From Osedax fenrisi (lineage: Eukaryota; Annelida; Polychaeta; Sabellida; Siboglinidae): 64,000 bases of DNA. The notes beneath the pieces were generated by a model. The model searched no databases and was not told the DNA's origin. It was given only the letters and a program-made list of their open reading frames with translations. Below are positions 52,324 to 64,000 of this stretch, in pieces; the first letter of the stretch is position 1, and each line of letters starts with the position of its first letter. Location: the NCBI GenBank assembly GCA_964019155.1, contig OZ025241.1, positions 6,608,681-6,672,680 on the forward strand, read 5' to 3'. The translations under genes were made by a program, and so were the position numbers.

Positions 52324-55103
52324 CAATGTGTATTATTGAATGCATATTCGGTGTGTAACAAATCGTTGACTTTGATCCAATTTTTCAATGAAAATAATAT
52401 TGACATTGCATTTATCACGGAAACTTGGTTGAAAGACAACGATACTCATATCATATCCGAATTATCTAAACCACCATACATCTTCAATAGCTACCCTCGT
52501 ATAGGTCATGCTGGCGGCATCGGAATACTTCATAAATCAACAATATCATTAACTACTTCAAAACATTTGCTTACATCTTCAGCTGAAATAGTAATTTGTT
52601 CTTTTTCTTGCCGAGGCTCAGTGATCATAAAAACTATAATTATATATCGTCCACCAAACTTGGATTTTAAACAATTCCTTGCCGATTTCACAATACACAT
52701 TCAACCAATTATCACTAAAAATACAATTATACTAGGTGATTTAAATATACACGTCAACAATACAACACTGAAATCATCTATTCTGTTCAATTCAACATTG
52801 ATTACAAATTCATTAGAGCAACACATCAAATTTCCAACTCACGTTCATGGAAATACATTAGATTTGATAATAACCAGAAAAAATTCTCATATTACATCTA
52901 ACTATTCTTGTTCAAAACTAATTTCAGACCATTACGCTATTAAATTCTTGATCAACTCTGTAACACCCAAACGACCAAGAAAAACAATAACATATAGAAA
53001 GTTATCACTAATAAATGATGTTGATTTCTCCTATGATTTACATCTAAAACTATCCGAATATTCCACTTTACAACCACTCGAAAACCTGAATACATCTTTA
53101 ATTTCAACACTAAATGCGCATGCACCAACAAAAACTACTACCATAACAGAACGCTCTAACAACGAATGGTACACCAATGAATGTGCAGAACATAAAAGAT
53201 TATTACGTAAACATGAAAAATTGTATAGAAAGTCACTGTCATCAAATGATCTTAAAAATTACAGAAACCTACAACATGAACATAATCAGATGTTATTCCT
53301 GGCAAAATCAGAATATAATGCTAACAAAATAATAAATGCTGGACATAATCTGAAAATACTATTTGAAATTTCAAACGATCTTCTAGGAAGAACAACTAAA
53401 CGGATACTTCCTGATTTAAACGATGACGTATGCGCAAACTCTATTCATAATTTCTTTCGATTAAAGTTACAGACAATCATAGATTCCTTACCTATATACA
53501 CTTATTCCTATTAACCTCTGAATAGTGACATCCACATTATTGACAGTTTTTCTCCCCCATCTATTGACAAAATTGAAATTTTAATACGAACTATTAAATC
53601 AACATTAAAAGAAGATCCTCTACCATTGAAATTACTGCAGTTTCAAGCATCTACATTAGCTCCGTATCTCCTTCAGATAATCAAGTGTTCATTCGAATCA
53701 GGTACTTTTCCTGCTTCTATGAAATTTTCATCAATAATACCATTGATCAAGAAACCTGGAAGTGATAAGAATATCCTGAAAAATTATCGACCTATTTCTC
53801 AACTTACTGCTTTCTCCAAACTCCTCGAACGAATTGTTTCTACACAAATAATCAGTCATCTATTAGCTGCAAAAGTACTTCATCCTCATCAAAGTGCTTA
53901 TATGCCCAGAATGAGCACACCCTATGCCGTATAAATGATGATGTTCTCAACAATAAAACCGGTTCACTCATGTTATTTTTAGATTTATCTGCTGCCTTCG
54001 ATACGCTCAACCACAAGATTATTATACAAAGGCTAATCGAGAGTGGATTTTCTGGGAAAGCTTTAGATTGGTTAAAATTGTACATTTCTGATAGAATGAG
54101 TATAGTCGGTATTGGCGATTATTCTTCCGAATATCAAAAGATGACTCACGGAGTACCACAAGGTTCAGTACTAGGACCACTACTTTTTTCGATATACTTA
54201 TCACCTATTTTCAAAATCTTCGCCAACCATCCATTGATTAAATTTCATTCATACGCCGATGACATCCACATTTTTACTGATGCTGATAATGAAAATGACT
54301 CATCTGCCCACATCCGTTTGCAGAACTGTCTACGTGAACTCTCTATCTGGTTTCACGAAAACTCATTACAACTGAACCCTTTAAAAACTGAAGTAATGTA
54401 CGTCAATCACACTTCTAAACACTTTTCAACATCGTTCACTTTTTCATTTGACAAGTGTTTATTATCATCATCACAAACGATAAAGAATTTGGGTGTAATT
54501 TTGAATTCTAACAACGACATGAAATCTTTTATATCAGAAAAAATTCGTTCAGTAAACTTTCAACTGTACAGAATTAAAAAAATCAGAAAATCTTTAAATT
54601 TCTTTACTTGCAAAATTTTAGTGACTAGTTTAGTATTAGGAGTTTTCGATTATTGTAATGTGCTGCTTATAGGTCTACCAGCTATCACATTGGCTGAAAT
54701 TACCTCCCTTCAATGATATGCTGTACGTATAATTCACAAGCTACCTCATCGAGAAGAAAATAACCATATCAGCATCACACAATTAATGAAGGAATTACAC
54801 TGGCTACCCATAAAAGAAAGAATCATCTATAAAATATGTCTTATGACTCATAATGCACTCCACTTTGAAACGCCGTCATATTTATATGAATTGATAGAGA
54901 GAATCGACCAGATAAGAAGTCTCAGGCCGTGTCATGTTAATCGTATACGACCTAGATCGACAATACATTCTACTGCTGCCCGTTCACGCGCCTTCTCGTC
55001 ACAAGCACCGATAGCCTGGAACTCACTACCTGCAACACTCCGTGCTGAAAGAAACTCAGAAAAGTTCAAAAAGAATTTAAAAACATATTTATTTACACTA
55101 TAA
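52324..55103 (+). pseudogene. L2-like LINE ORF2: endonuclease and reverse transcriptase
   Basis: Starts without an ATG directly after ORF1 (CVLLNAYSVCNKSLTLIQFF). Endonuclease residues: ITETWL (Glu), GGIGILHKS, IIYRPPN, IILGDLNIHV (Asp-Leu-Asn), HGNTLDLIITR, ISDHYAI (SDH). Linker: EWYTNECAEHKRLLRKHEKL. Reverse transcriptase: NYRPISQLTAFSKLLERIVS (53785), HQSAYMPRMST; frameshift near 53915; LMLFLDLSAAFDTLNHKII (53965), HGVPQGSVLGPLLFSIYLS (54150), FHSYADDIHIF (54245, catalytic YADD), LQLNPLKTEVMYVN, KNLGVILNS. Tail: LHWLPIKERIIYKICLMTHN, WNSLPATLRAERNSEKFKKN. Disruptions: TAA 53512-53514, the frameshift, and TGA 54714-54716 (probably from CGA). Catalytic residues are intact. Confidence 0.88.
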
Positions 55104-55191
55104 CTTTCTTATAATTTCATTATACATTATTGTTAACTTAATTGTTTAAACGATGTCAAAATAAAATGTCTTCTTCTTCTTCTTCTTCTTC

Positions 55192-57262
55192 TAATATATT
55201 TTTTGAAATATTTTTCTAATAATTTTTTAAATATTAAAATATTTTTCATAATTTGTTTGTATTTCAGCTAACATTTATTTAATTGTATATATAACTATGA
55301 ATAATCAGGAACATCTATAATTAATAAATAATATATAGGCAATAAATCAAAAACCGAGCAACGCCGGGTCGGGTACGGCTAAATTTTTGAAATTTTTTGA
55401 AATATTTGTAAACATTTTTTTGGATATTTTTTGAAATTTTTTTGAAATTTTTTAAAAATATATTTTGTAATATTATTTATATTTTTTGTATTTTTAAAAA
55501 ATAGTATGTGAAATATTTGTTTATATTTTTCAACTAATCGTTGAAATATTATTATTTTAAGATATAATTAAAATATTATAATTATATATTAATTATATAA
55601 ATATTATACTTTTTAAAATATTTGTAGAACATTTATAAAAAATATATTTTGTAATATTTGGAAATATTTGTTGTATACTAGGAATACAGAATCAGGAAGA
55701 GCTATAATTAATAAATAATAGATAGGCAAACAATCAAAAATCGATAAATGTCGGTATGGTTTGGGTTTGAGTTTTCGACAATTTTTTAAAACATATTTTG
55801 TAATATTTTAAATATTTATTGTTTTTATTATTTTATATTTTTCCACTAATTTCTTAAATATTAAAATTGTCTACATTTGTTTGTATGTCAGCTAACATTT
55901 ATTTTATTGTATATATATAGCAATGCAGAATTAGGATTAGCTATAATTAACAAATAATAGATACACAAACAATCAAAAACATAGCAACGCCGGGTCGGGT
56001 GCGGTTTGGGTTTAGGTTTTCGAAATTTTTTTAACATATTTTGTAATATTTGAAATATTTGGTTTATTTTTTATATATATTTAGTGAAATATTTTTCTAC
56101 TAATTTTTTAAATATTAAAATATTATTCTACATTTGTTTGTATGTCAGCTAACATTTATTTTATTTTATATATAGCAATGAAGTATCAGGAAGAGCTATA
56201 AGTAATAAATAATAGATAGGAAAATAATCAAAACCTAGCAACGTGTACGTGTATGGTTTTGCTTTGGTTTTCATCATTATTTTAAGTATTTTATAATATT
56301 GATAATATTTGTTGTATTATTTGAAATATTTTGCACTAATTTTTTAAATATTAAAAAAAATATGTTTCTACATTTGTTTGTATTTTAGATAAACTTTATT
56401 TAATTATATATACTAGACATATAGAATCAGGAATAGCTCTAATTAATAAATAATAAATAGGTAAACAATCATAAACCGATAAATGTCGGGTCTGGTACTG
56501 TTTGGGTTTGAGTTTTAGTTTGAGTTTTCGACATTTTTTTAAAATATATTTTGTAATATTTTAAATATTTGTTGTATTTTTTAGCAATAATATATTTTAG
56601 CATAATCAGAAATAGCTATAATTAATAAAAAATAAATAGGCAAACAATCAAAACCTAGCAACACCGGGTCGGGTATGGCTACTAATATGTTGAAATATTT
56701 TTTATATTTTAAAAAATATTTGTAGACACTTTTTAAAAATATTTTGTATTATTTTAAATTATTTTTTGTATTTTTACCACATATTTAAGAATAAATCTTA
56801 AAAATGAATAACAGCATGATCTAATAGTTAGAAAAAAAATTAAAAAAAATTATATAATAGCTACGCATAATCAGGAATAGCTATAATTAATAATAGATAG
56901 ACAAATAATCGAAAACTAATTATCAGGAATAACTAAAATTAATACATAATAGATAGGCAAACAAATCAACAACCTAGCAACACCGGTCTGGGTACGGTTT
57001 GGATTAAAGTTTTGGTTTTAGACATTTTTTTAAACATATTTGTTAATATTTGAAATATTTGTTGTATTTTTTAATATATTTCCACTAATTTGTTAAATAT
57101 TAAACAAATATTTTTCTATTTTGTTTGTATTTTAGCTAACATTTATTTTATTGTATATATATAGCAATGCAGAATAAGGTATAGCTATAGCTATATATAA
57201 TTAATACATAATAGATAATAGGAAAATAATCAAAAACCGAGCAACGCCGGGTCGGGTACGGC
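55192..57262. repeat. Satellite array, right part
   Basis: Continuation of 49281-50640. Anchors gtttgtatgtcagctaacat at 55880 and 56136, and the attttagataaac variant at 56378, give steps of 240-260 bp. Some monomers are disrupted by poly-T/GAAAT expansions (55385-55460). Confidence 0.85.
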
Positions 57263-57600
57263 TAATATATATAACTACGACATAACTCCAGAACCGGGGT
57301 ACGTCGCGAAAATCTGTTATACCCGATCTTAATAAATTTACAACAGTATTGTCTTGGTCCGTAAATGTTTTTGAATTTTTTACCGCGTACCCCAGAAAAA
57401 CCTGAAAAATTAAATTTTTGCCATTAAAATAATTAAAATGATATTTTGTAATCTGAATCTTCGGCGTCGCTTTTTTGAAATATATTTTTTACATTTTTTC
57501 GAAGCATTTTTTTGAAATTTTTTTGAATTTTTTTGAAAATTTTTGAAATTTTTTTGAAATTTTTTGAAATATTTTTGAAATTTTTCAGTGCCAAAGGTAA
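57263..57600. other. Unassigned segment ending in a (ttttttgaaa)n minisatellite
   Basis: 57275-57400 is less AT-biased (actccagaaccggggtacgt, ...) and unique in the window; I cannot assign it. 57478-57590 is a tandem run of tttttgaaattttttt-like 10-12-mers, possibly derived from the satellite's T-rich part. Confidence 0.5.
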
Positions 57601-57639
57601 AGATTTAAGACATATTAGTAGGATTACATGATAAGAATG

Positions 57640-58690
57640 GGTATCAGGGGATATACCGTACTGTATCTCTGATAAATAGTAGATATAAATGGAAAGGTAG
57701 ATATAAAGATGTAAAGGAATATATAAAATGTATATATAATATATATATAATATACTAAAGTATGAAGTATGTCAGATATCGAAGCAAGGTAGAATACCTA
57801 GAGTATATATGGGAACACTAGTGGCATCTAGACCTCTAGAATTAGTATTTCTAGATTTTGTGGGATTAGATAAGGCTTCAGATGGAAGGGATGGCGTCTT
57901 GGTTATTACCGACGCATACCCAAAATTAGCCAAGGCAGTACCCACTAGGAACTAATTGGCCGCAACAATAGCAAAGATATTGATGAACGATTGGATTTTC
58001 TGCTATGGGATCCCATTAAGGATACATACGGACCAGGGGAGGAATTTCCAATTAGAAGTAGTTCGAGAGATTTGAAAATTATTTGGTATAAGACAGAGTA
58101 GGACAAGTCCCTATCATCCTGAGGGTAATGGTCAATGCGAGCGAATGAATAGGTCAATACTTACTATGTTAAGGACTCTTTGTAGCGAGGAAAAATTTCA
58201 ATGGCCAATACATCTACCGAAATTAATTCATGCTTATAATTGAACTCCGCATAAAACCACAGGGTGTTCACCATTCTTTCTGATTTTTGGTCGGGAGGAA
58301 AATCTACCTGTCAGACACACAGATGGGTTTAAGTAGGAGAAACGGTGAAAATGATTGGGTTTGGGAAACGAGTAAAAAGATGTGTGAAATTAACCGGCGA
58401 GTTCTCAAATTACTAGTAAAAACTAATAGAGGTAAGGAGGAAGTGAGTGATGATCTCGAAAACGGATGTGAGGTATTAGTGAAAAATAGAGTATTAGGCA
58501 GGAGGAAATTAGCAAATATTTGGGGTAAAGTCAGTTGGACGGTAGAAGATAAAGTCAGAGATACATCTGCATATATTATAAGGAGAGGGGAGGTACAAAG
58601 GGTTGAGTATCGAAGGAATTTGAGATAGGTGACATTTAAGTAGGGCAATATGAACATGTTTTTTGGGGCAACATTTTTTTTGGAGTAGGG
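57640..58690 (+). pseudogene. Gypsy (Metaviridae) integrase and C-terminal region
   Basis: Zinc-binding N-terminal part of integrase is partly legible (YKWKGRYKDVKEYIK, ~57690). The catalytic core follows: ELVFLDFVGLDKASDGRDG (first Asp, ~57840), VLVITDAYPKLAKAVPTRN then TAA, GIPLRIHTDQGRNFQ (second Asp, ~58010), a TGA, then RTSPYHPEGNGQCERMNRSI (Glu, ~58090), WPIHLPKLIHAYN with another TGA, TPHKTTGCSPFFLIFGREEN. After a frame change, 58320-58628 encodes the tail with a GCEVLVKNRVLGRRKLANIW chromo/GPY-like block. Upstream pol and gag are absent: only the 3' end of the element remains. At least three stops, so inactive, although all three catalytic residues are kept. Confidence 0.82.
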
Positions 58691-58695
58691 GTGGA
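58682..58695 (+). other. Polypurine tract of the Gypsy element
   Basis: ggagtaggggtgga directly before the LTR start TGTTATAG; position and composition fit the plus-strand primer site. Confidence 0.6.
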
Positions 58696-59074
58696 TGTTA
58701 TAGAGTGAGTCATGATAGAGTTATATTATTATTCAAGAGCACCTCAACTGTGAATGTATATTTTAGCTATCGCAATCGGTATTATATAAATACACTGCCA
58801 CTAGCCGATGCACTGGAGTGGAACGAGTTCACTAAATAGTGATTCCCGTTTATGTTATTTGTTTCAGTATGATTTTGGACACAAACCCTATAGTGTCATT
58901 TTAAATCGACGAACCAGCATACACGGTAAACTATTATTATTATATTATTGTTATTATTATTATTATTACATACTATCCTATATAGGTTGATACTGAATAA
59001 AGTTGATTAAAACAGAAACACAGTTGTTCTTTCTTTTATGGATAACAGTACCACGTCTATACGGCGACCGTACA

Positions 59075-59077
<3 letters not shown>
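58696..59077 (+). repeat. Gypsy 3' LTR (~382 bp)
   Basis: Begins TGTTATAG right after the polypurine tract and ends in ...TACAACA. It contains a TATA box (tatataaa, 58783-58790) and AATAAA (58996-59001) in the order expected for U3-R-U5, plus an internal (att)n run (58930-58970). No 5' LTR occurs in the window, so the boundaries rest on motifs alone. Confidence 0.65.
58783..58790 (+). promoter_or_regulatory. TATA box of the LTR
   Basis: tatataaa about 90 bp into the LTR, in a locally less AT-biased context (atcggtattatataaataca), which makes chance less likely than elsewhere in the window. Confidence 0.4.

Positions 59078-59079
<2 letters not shown>

Positions 59080-59139
<60 letters not shown>
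59080..59139. repeat. (AT)n microsatellite
   Basis: About 30 AT units abutting the LTR end. Confidence 0.95.
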
Positions 59140-59146
<7 letters not shown>

Positions 59147-59289
59147 TTACATATATTTACTTTATATAAAATTATTACAATACATATGTATATTCCATTA
59201 TATATTTATAACTAATATTGAAATATAGATAAGTACTAGTTTCCTACTGATATTTCTTCTTAATAATTTAATAAATGATCGAATTCCTT

Positions 59290-60080
59290 GGGTTGTATGA
59301 ATATATTTCTAAACAAATTTTCTGATATAATCACAAGTACTAAGAGTAATGATTATATCTTTATTGGTGATATTAATTTCCATTATGATACTGATGTTCA
59401 TCCATATAGTTTATTCATGAATTTGATTGGTTATTTTTCATTTATTCAACACATTCTATTGGTTATATACTTACCTCGTAGTTACTACAATATCTAATAT
59501 TGTATATAAACCTCCTATATGTTTACCTCTAATAACTGATCATAATGTTATTTCACTTGAAATATACATTCCTTCCAAATATACTGTTAAAATAAGAACT
59601 GTATATAGGGATATTAAATCTATTGATTTTAAATTATTTGCAGATACTATTAATAACAATTTTGAGAATATAATACTTAATAGTAATTCATTAAATACAT
59701 ATTAAAATTAAACCTTGACATATTTGCTCCAAAGATAAATTATTTATAGTTAGAAGTAATAAACCATGGCTTAATAGTTCTACATCAGAAGCAAAAAGTT
59801 CAACTAGAAAATTTGATAGAATTTATTTAAAAAATCCTTCTACCACTAATTACAAACAGTTAGCTATAGCATTGATTGCATACAGAATGAAACTTTAATT
59901 AGATAAAAGAAATTATTATAAAAATAATTATTCTCTTATGGTAATAATTCGAAAAATGTTTACTCTATTACTAGAAAACTCCCAGGCAATGAATCACATT
60001 TAAATTATCCTCATTTTTCTAATGAAAAGTTATGTTCTTTATTTATTGAGTATTTTGATTCTAAAGTTATAATTAAATAT
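59290..60080 (+). pseudogene. L2-like LINE fragment: endonuclease and linker, second-block copy
   Basis: 59288-59700 reads DYIFIGDINFHYDTDVHPYS (GDxN motif), then in another frame LVVTTISNIVYKPP, ITDHNVISLEI (the SDH-equivalent TDH), YRDIKSIDFKLFADTINNNF. From 59657 it is the partner of 11869 onward: WLNSSTSEAKSSTRKFDRIY and the following linker. Many frameshifts. The part before 59657 is a different endonuclease fragment from that at 11000-11460, or a more diverged version. Confidence 0.6.
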
Positions 60081-60639
60081 AATTAATAATATTATAAAGA
60101 TTGTATGTTTATTATTATTAAATCATGTTCCATCTACTCTGTATAAAGAATATAAACTTATAAATTATTTACTATTTATAATTGTATTATTTTTAATTAA
60201 TTTTTTCTTTTATTACCTTTATATATTTATATTTAAGTTATTTGTTTTTTGTTGTATTTAGTTGACTCTTAATTTATAAATTATTTTATAAATTATTCTA
60301 TATCGGATAGTATGCATGCATTTGCTGGCTCTAAATGTTACCAGTATATATACTATTTGCGAAAGTATATTCCCTAATATTTTGGACTTGATGAACCCAC
60401 ATTCGGAAAGTTGATATACTATGGCTGTTTATGCTTTATGAGTTGATGATTTATTTTAATAATTGAATTTTGTACTCTATTTTTGTTTCGACTATTTCTT
60501 GTTTTTAATTATATTCCTATATAATTTTTTCTCCTCGTAATCATAAATGGGTGAAAGAATTGATAAACTCTGCTTCTTCCTTCACACAGGCAATTGCCAA
60601 ATCTGATTGTATTATTACCTTACATTATAATGTATAAGG

Positions 60640-61290
60640 TATAAGTATACTATGTCGAGCTTGCTCAGAATTTCATGACTCGTTCTCTCCATACATCTCG
60701 ATATTTCATTGCATTTGTCAGTTCTTCTCTTTAGCATCCTGTTTCACTTGATAGATGATCGATATAGGTATTTGCAGGCCTACCTCTTGATCTTGTTACG
60801 TGAATTGGATACCAAAGTAATAAGTCACTGGTCAATTCGTTCTTGATTCTCCAGCAGTGTCCAGCGAATCTCATGCTATGCTATTTAGATGTATCTGATA
60901 TATTGGGTATACTATTATAGAGATTACGTTCGTTATCATTTGTCTCCAGTATTTATTTAATGCAGCTCGTAGCATGCGAGTATATTCGCCATCCAGTTTT
61001 TTCTCCAACGAAGATATTAGTGTTCAGGTGATGGACCCGTACATAAGTACTGATTCAACAGCGGCTCGAAAGAAATTTCTTTTTAATTTATCAGTAAGAT
61101 TAGATTTCCAGATGACATTCATATTATTTAGGGTTGCCTATGCTTTTTATATTCGTATGTTAACGTCATATTTAGTGGGACTATGTAGCTACTTAGGTAT
61201 GTAAAGTCTTCTACCCTTTTTATATTATGTCCTTCTCTGCCTTTTAAGGTGATACTTTGTATTCCGTGTTGGTTCTGATTAAGAGTAATA
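60640..61290 (-). pseudogene. LINE reverse transcriptase C-terminal region, second-block copy
   Basis: More complete than 12860-13410. Minus strand: EDFTYLSSYIVPLNMTLTYE, IWKSNLTDKLKRNFFRAAVE, SVLMYGSIT, SSLEKKLDGEYTRMLRAALN, then HSMRFAGHCWRIKNELTSDL, LLWYPIH, RSRGRPANTYIDHL and NAMKYRDVWRERV. Several stops. The plus-strand frame at 60974-61204 is a shadow. Confidence 0.7.
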
Positions 61291-61300
61291 TATGTATTAT

Positions 61301-61302
<2 letters not shown>

Positions 61303-61385
<83 letters not shown>
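61303..61385. repeat. (AT)n microsatellite
   Basis: About 41 AT units; counterpart of 13421-13498 and slightly longer. Confidence 0.95.
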
Positions 61386-61389
<4 letters not shown>

Positions 61390-62158
61390 AATATAAATTT
61401 GTAATTAATTATTTTAACTTATTATATATATATATATATATAATTATACTTTACATACATTTGAGTTATACAATTTGATTACATTTTGGATATAAGTTAG
61501 ATATAAATGTTCTTTATCGAAATTAATTTGAAAAAATTTAAAATGATGACCACATATTTTGTATTACATATTTCAAATAAAAATATAAAAAATATTACAA
61601 ATGATGTTAATTTATTTTCTAAAAATAATTTTTTATTTTTTATAATTAATTTGAATTGTATTATTTTTATATATAAATTATATATTTTAATTTTTTAAAT
61701 TAAATAGTAATACATTATTTATATTAAATTATATGATTTTTAGATATTTTTTTTATTAAAATTATTTTATAAAATGTTGGTATCAAGATTGTTTTCATAA
61801 ATATTTTATATTATTAATATTATTTGTAATTTAGTTCCTAGGATATATTCATAGTTGACTTAAAAACATTATTCAATTAGATAAAAATTATAACACTTAT
61901 TTCTATATCTCGCCCATGTTAAATTTTATATGTATTCAATGTTAAAATAAAAAGGTCTCGTGACCTATAACTAGTAGGTATATGTCTACAATTGTAAATA
62001 CTTATCCATCATAGTGTACATAAGTGTTATAAATGTGAAGGTTTATACAATTATGAAAAAAAAAGTACGAACAGATCTACTATTCAGTGTACACTGTACA
62101 CATCACGTGTGACTCATGCTTCATCGACTGCATATTTTACATAAGAACTACTGACATA

Positions 62159-63501
62159 CAGAGCTGGGCAGTATCGCCGATACAGTATCTATTAAGGCAA
62201 AAAACCAGTACAGTGTACCGTGTACACTGTACACATCACTTATGACTCATTCCGCATGACTCATGATTCATCGACTGCATATTTTACATAATAACTACTG
62301 AAATAATATAATTATAGTGTTTGTTTGATACGTATATAATATCTATGCTAGCATTGAGAAATATATGTTTTAATATCAAGTAGTATTTACTTAGTCATCA
62401 CACTATTTATTAAACACTTACATTATCAGGCCATTATATAAAACGTGTATTATAGTCCAAATATCTAGGTAGTTATATTGATTTAACTCAAAATGACGCA
62501 ATCATAAGAATCGGAAGTGCACGAGCTGCCTTGAATAGCCTGAATATCATATGGAAATCTAACCTTTCAAGTAAACTCAAAAGAAACTTCTTTAAGCTAC
62601 AGTTGAGACAGTTCTTGTATATGGCTCTATCACTTAGAATCTAACTTCAACATTATAGAAAAAAGTTGATTGAGCCTATGATGCATTCTGCGTGCTGCAC
62701 TAAACAAGTCATGTAGATACCAACGTTACAAATAAAGAGTTGTATGGCAAAATTCTAAGAATAACAGTTACATATGCGAACAACGACTGAGGTTTTACGG
62801 TCACTGCTGGAGAAACAGAAGCGAAATAGTGAATAAAGTATTACTCTTGAATCCACAACATGACGACACTCTCGAGTAAGGCATATGAGAACTTATTTAG
62901 CCCAATGAAGTATTAATTAAGAGATGACACGATGTTCACAAATGAGGAATTACCGATAGCGATGAATGATAAAGAATGGAGATAACGTGTAATGAACTGC
63001 AGAGCAATATCTATATTTGTATATTATAAAGATAAATATTGCATTTTTTTAATTATTATAATCATGATTTATTTAGATTTTGTATGAATTTATTAGAAAG
63101 AAGTTTAATTATAAATCAATTATTATATAAAATATATTATCAAAATAATTTCTTTGTTTTCAATAAATGTATATAATGGTTTTTGAGAATAAATCACTAT
63201 ATTTATATATCATAATTTTTAATAATGAATTGAATTCAATATTTACAAAAGATATTTTATTAAAAATATATTGATGTATATTAAAATTAATGTATAATAT
63301 GATATTATAAAATATTTATATTTGTATTTGTTTACATAATTTTCTTAGTAAATACGTATCGTAAATAATATTTATGAATAATAGATACGATTACCAATAC
63401 ATTTTTAATTTTTATAATAGAACAAATATAAATACAAATGTATCTACGATACTGATTGTTTGCCTTAATAGATACTGTATCGGCGATACTGCCCAGCTCT
63501 G
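62159..63501. mobile_element. Second copy of the 43-bp-TIR DNA element
   Basis: Ends and flanking TA are identical to those of 14242-15623. It is about 40 bp shorter, mainly through loss of an AT-rich piece near 63310 (compare 15370-15440). It was duplicated as part of the 4.3-kb block rather than transposed. Confidence 0.75.
62455..63010 (+). pseudogene. LINE RT C-terminal fragment inside the second TIR element
   Basis: Copy of 14536-15100 with scattered substitutions (SARAALNSLNIIWKSNL; HCWRNRSEIVNKVLLLNPQ-like). Inactive. Confidence 0.6.
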
Positions 63502-63901
63502 TATAACTTATACATTATTATAAAATGTGTATATATGTGTATAGCACACATTACACATTTAAGTATATATTCATAATATGTTTAAAGAAAATATAAGTTT
63601 GTATTGAACTCTAGTTCATATATATAATTTTATAAATATGTTATATATATATAACATATATTTATATGGTTATGAAAAAAGTCGTTGATTTTAATCTATT
63701 TATCATGCACTTGACGGCAATCTATAAATACAGTATAACTTTTCATTATCTATGATCAAATGATTTTATTTTATTAATATTAATATTCAAAGGTTGCAAC
63801 CTATTTACAATATATATTATACATGTACAACTATATACATGTATATAATTTATAATGAATAATATTAAATTTTGTAATTAATAATATTTATAATTTTAAC
63901 A

Positions 63902-63944
<43 letters not shown>

Positions 63945-64000
63945 TGATCTTATAATATATAATAATGAGTAAAATATCACAATTAACATCACACCAATTT

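Larger units (their letters stand above)
50641..55191 (+). mobile_element. L2-like LINE, near full length, inserted in the satellite
   Basis: The satellite breaks at 50640 (...gtattttttaatat) and continues at 55192 (taatatattttttgaaat), so removing 50641-55191 and one taatat restores a monomer; taatat is the probable 6-bp target duplication. The element has a long AT-rich 5' region, ORF1 (51509-52321), ORF2 (52324-55103), a short 3' UTR and a (ttc)n tail (55168-55191). Only two stops and one frameshift interrupt ORF2, suggesting a fairly recent insertion. Confidence 0.85.
59657..64000. repeat. Second copy of the 4.3-kb block 11869-16127
   Basis: Collinear direct copy: LINE linker, minus-strand RT tail, (AT)n, 70-bp segment, inverted-repeat element with its RT fragment, and the AT-rich stretch that precedes peptide copy B. 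Identity looks above 95 per cent by eye over most of it. It runs off the window at 64000, equivalent to about 16121-16127 in the first copy, roughly 330 bp before the exon-1 ATG of the peptide gene there. Confidence 0.9.

Noticed and set aside
52336..53514. Treating this as a separate 392-residue gene
   Set aside because: It is the endonuclease half of LINE ORF2; the TAA at 53512 is an in-frame lesion and the same frame continues to ~53915.
58808..59215. Open frames inside and after the LTR
   Set aside because: They lie in LTR sequence and an AT microsatellite; no protein similarity.

Overview
This is AT-rich (very roughly three quarters A+T), intron-containing DNA from an invertebrate animal. 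Nothing in it looks prokaryotic. The reasons are several clades of non-LTR retrotransposon (R2-like, L2-like, CR1/Jockey-like and an endonuclease-RT family of RTE/R1-like type), Gypsy LTR remnants, an intron-bearing Mutator-like DNA transposon, tRNA-related SINE-like units, dozens of (AT)n microsatellites, and a small secreted-peptide gene with gt..ag introns. I cannot name the species.

The only host genes I can support are two paralogues of a small cysteine-containing secreted peptide. Copy B (16454-18589) is complete: exon 1 encodes a signal peptide, exon 2 most of the mature region, and exon 3 the C-terminus. Copy A shows exons 2 and 3 (2068-2756); its exon 1, if it exists, lies upstream of the window beyond an R2-like LINE that sits in its intron 1. 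Introns and flanks of the two copies are almost identical, yet exon 2 differs at about a quarter of its bases, nearly all amino-acid changing, with the four cysteines kept. That is how rapidly diversifying effector, defence or reproductive peptides behave.

Layout. 0-1.5 kb: R2-like LINE 3' part. 1.65-16.1 kb: duplicated unit A, containing peptide copy A, a ~6.5 kb unexplained insert (3.87-10.43 kb), LINE fragments on both strands and an inverted-repeat element. 16.4-21.1 kb: unit B with peptide copy B and a (TTA)~178 tract in intron 2. 21.1-24.4 kb: short tandem repeats and small open frames. 24.4-32.1 kb: Mutator-like transposon with long inverted ends and a decayed PHD/FLYWCH/DDE transposase gene. 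32.1-34.4 kb: a comparatively GC-rich L2-like LINE inside a TA-rich array. 34.4-47 kb: mostly low-complexity DNA with MITE-like pieces, a decayed Gypsy element, a perfect 150-bp palindrome, a TAGG-type array and tandem duplications. 47.1-49.3 kb: CR1/Jockey-like LINE. 49.3-57.3 kb: a ~225-260 bp satellite interrupted by a nearly complete L2-like LINE with a target-site duplication. 57.6-59.1 kb: Gypsy integrase and 3' LTR. 59.66-64.0 kb: the second copy of the block that precedes peptide copy B, ending at the window edge.

Unit B is therefore split by ~38 kb of other DNA, and a third peptide copy would be expected about 0.3 kb beyond position 64000. All coordinates for decayed elements, and all identities, are hand-read estimates.
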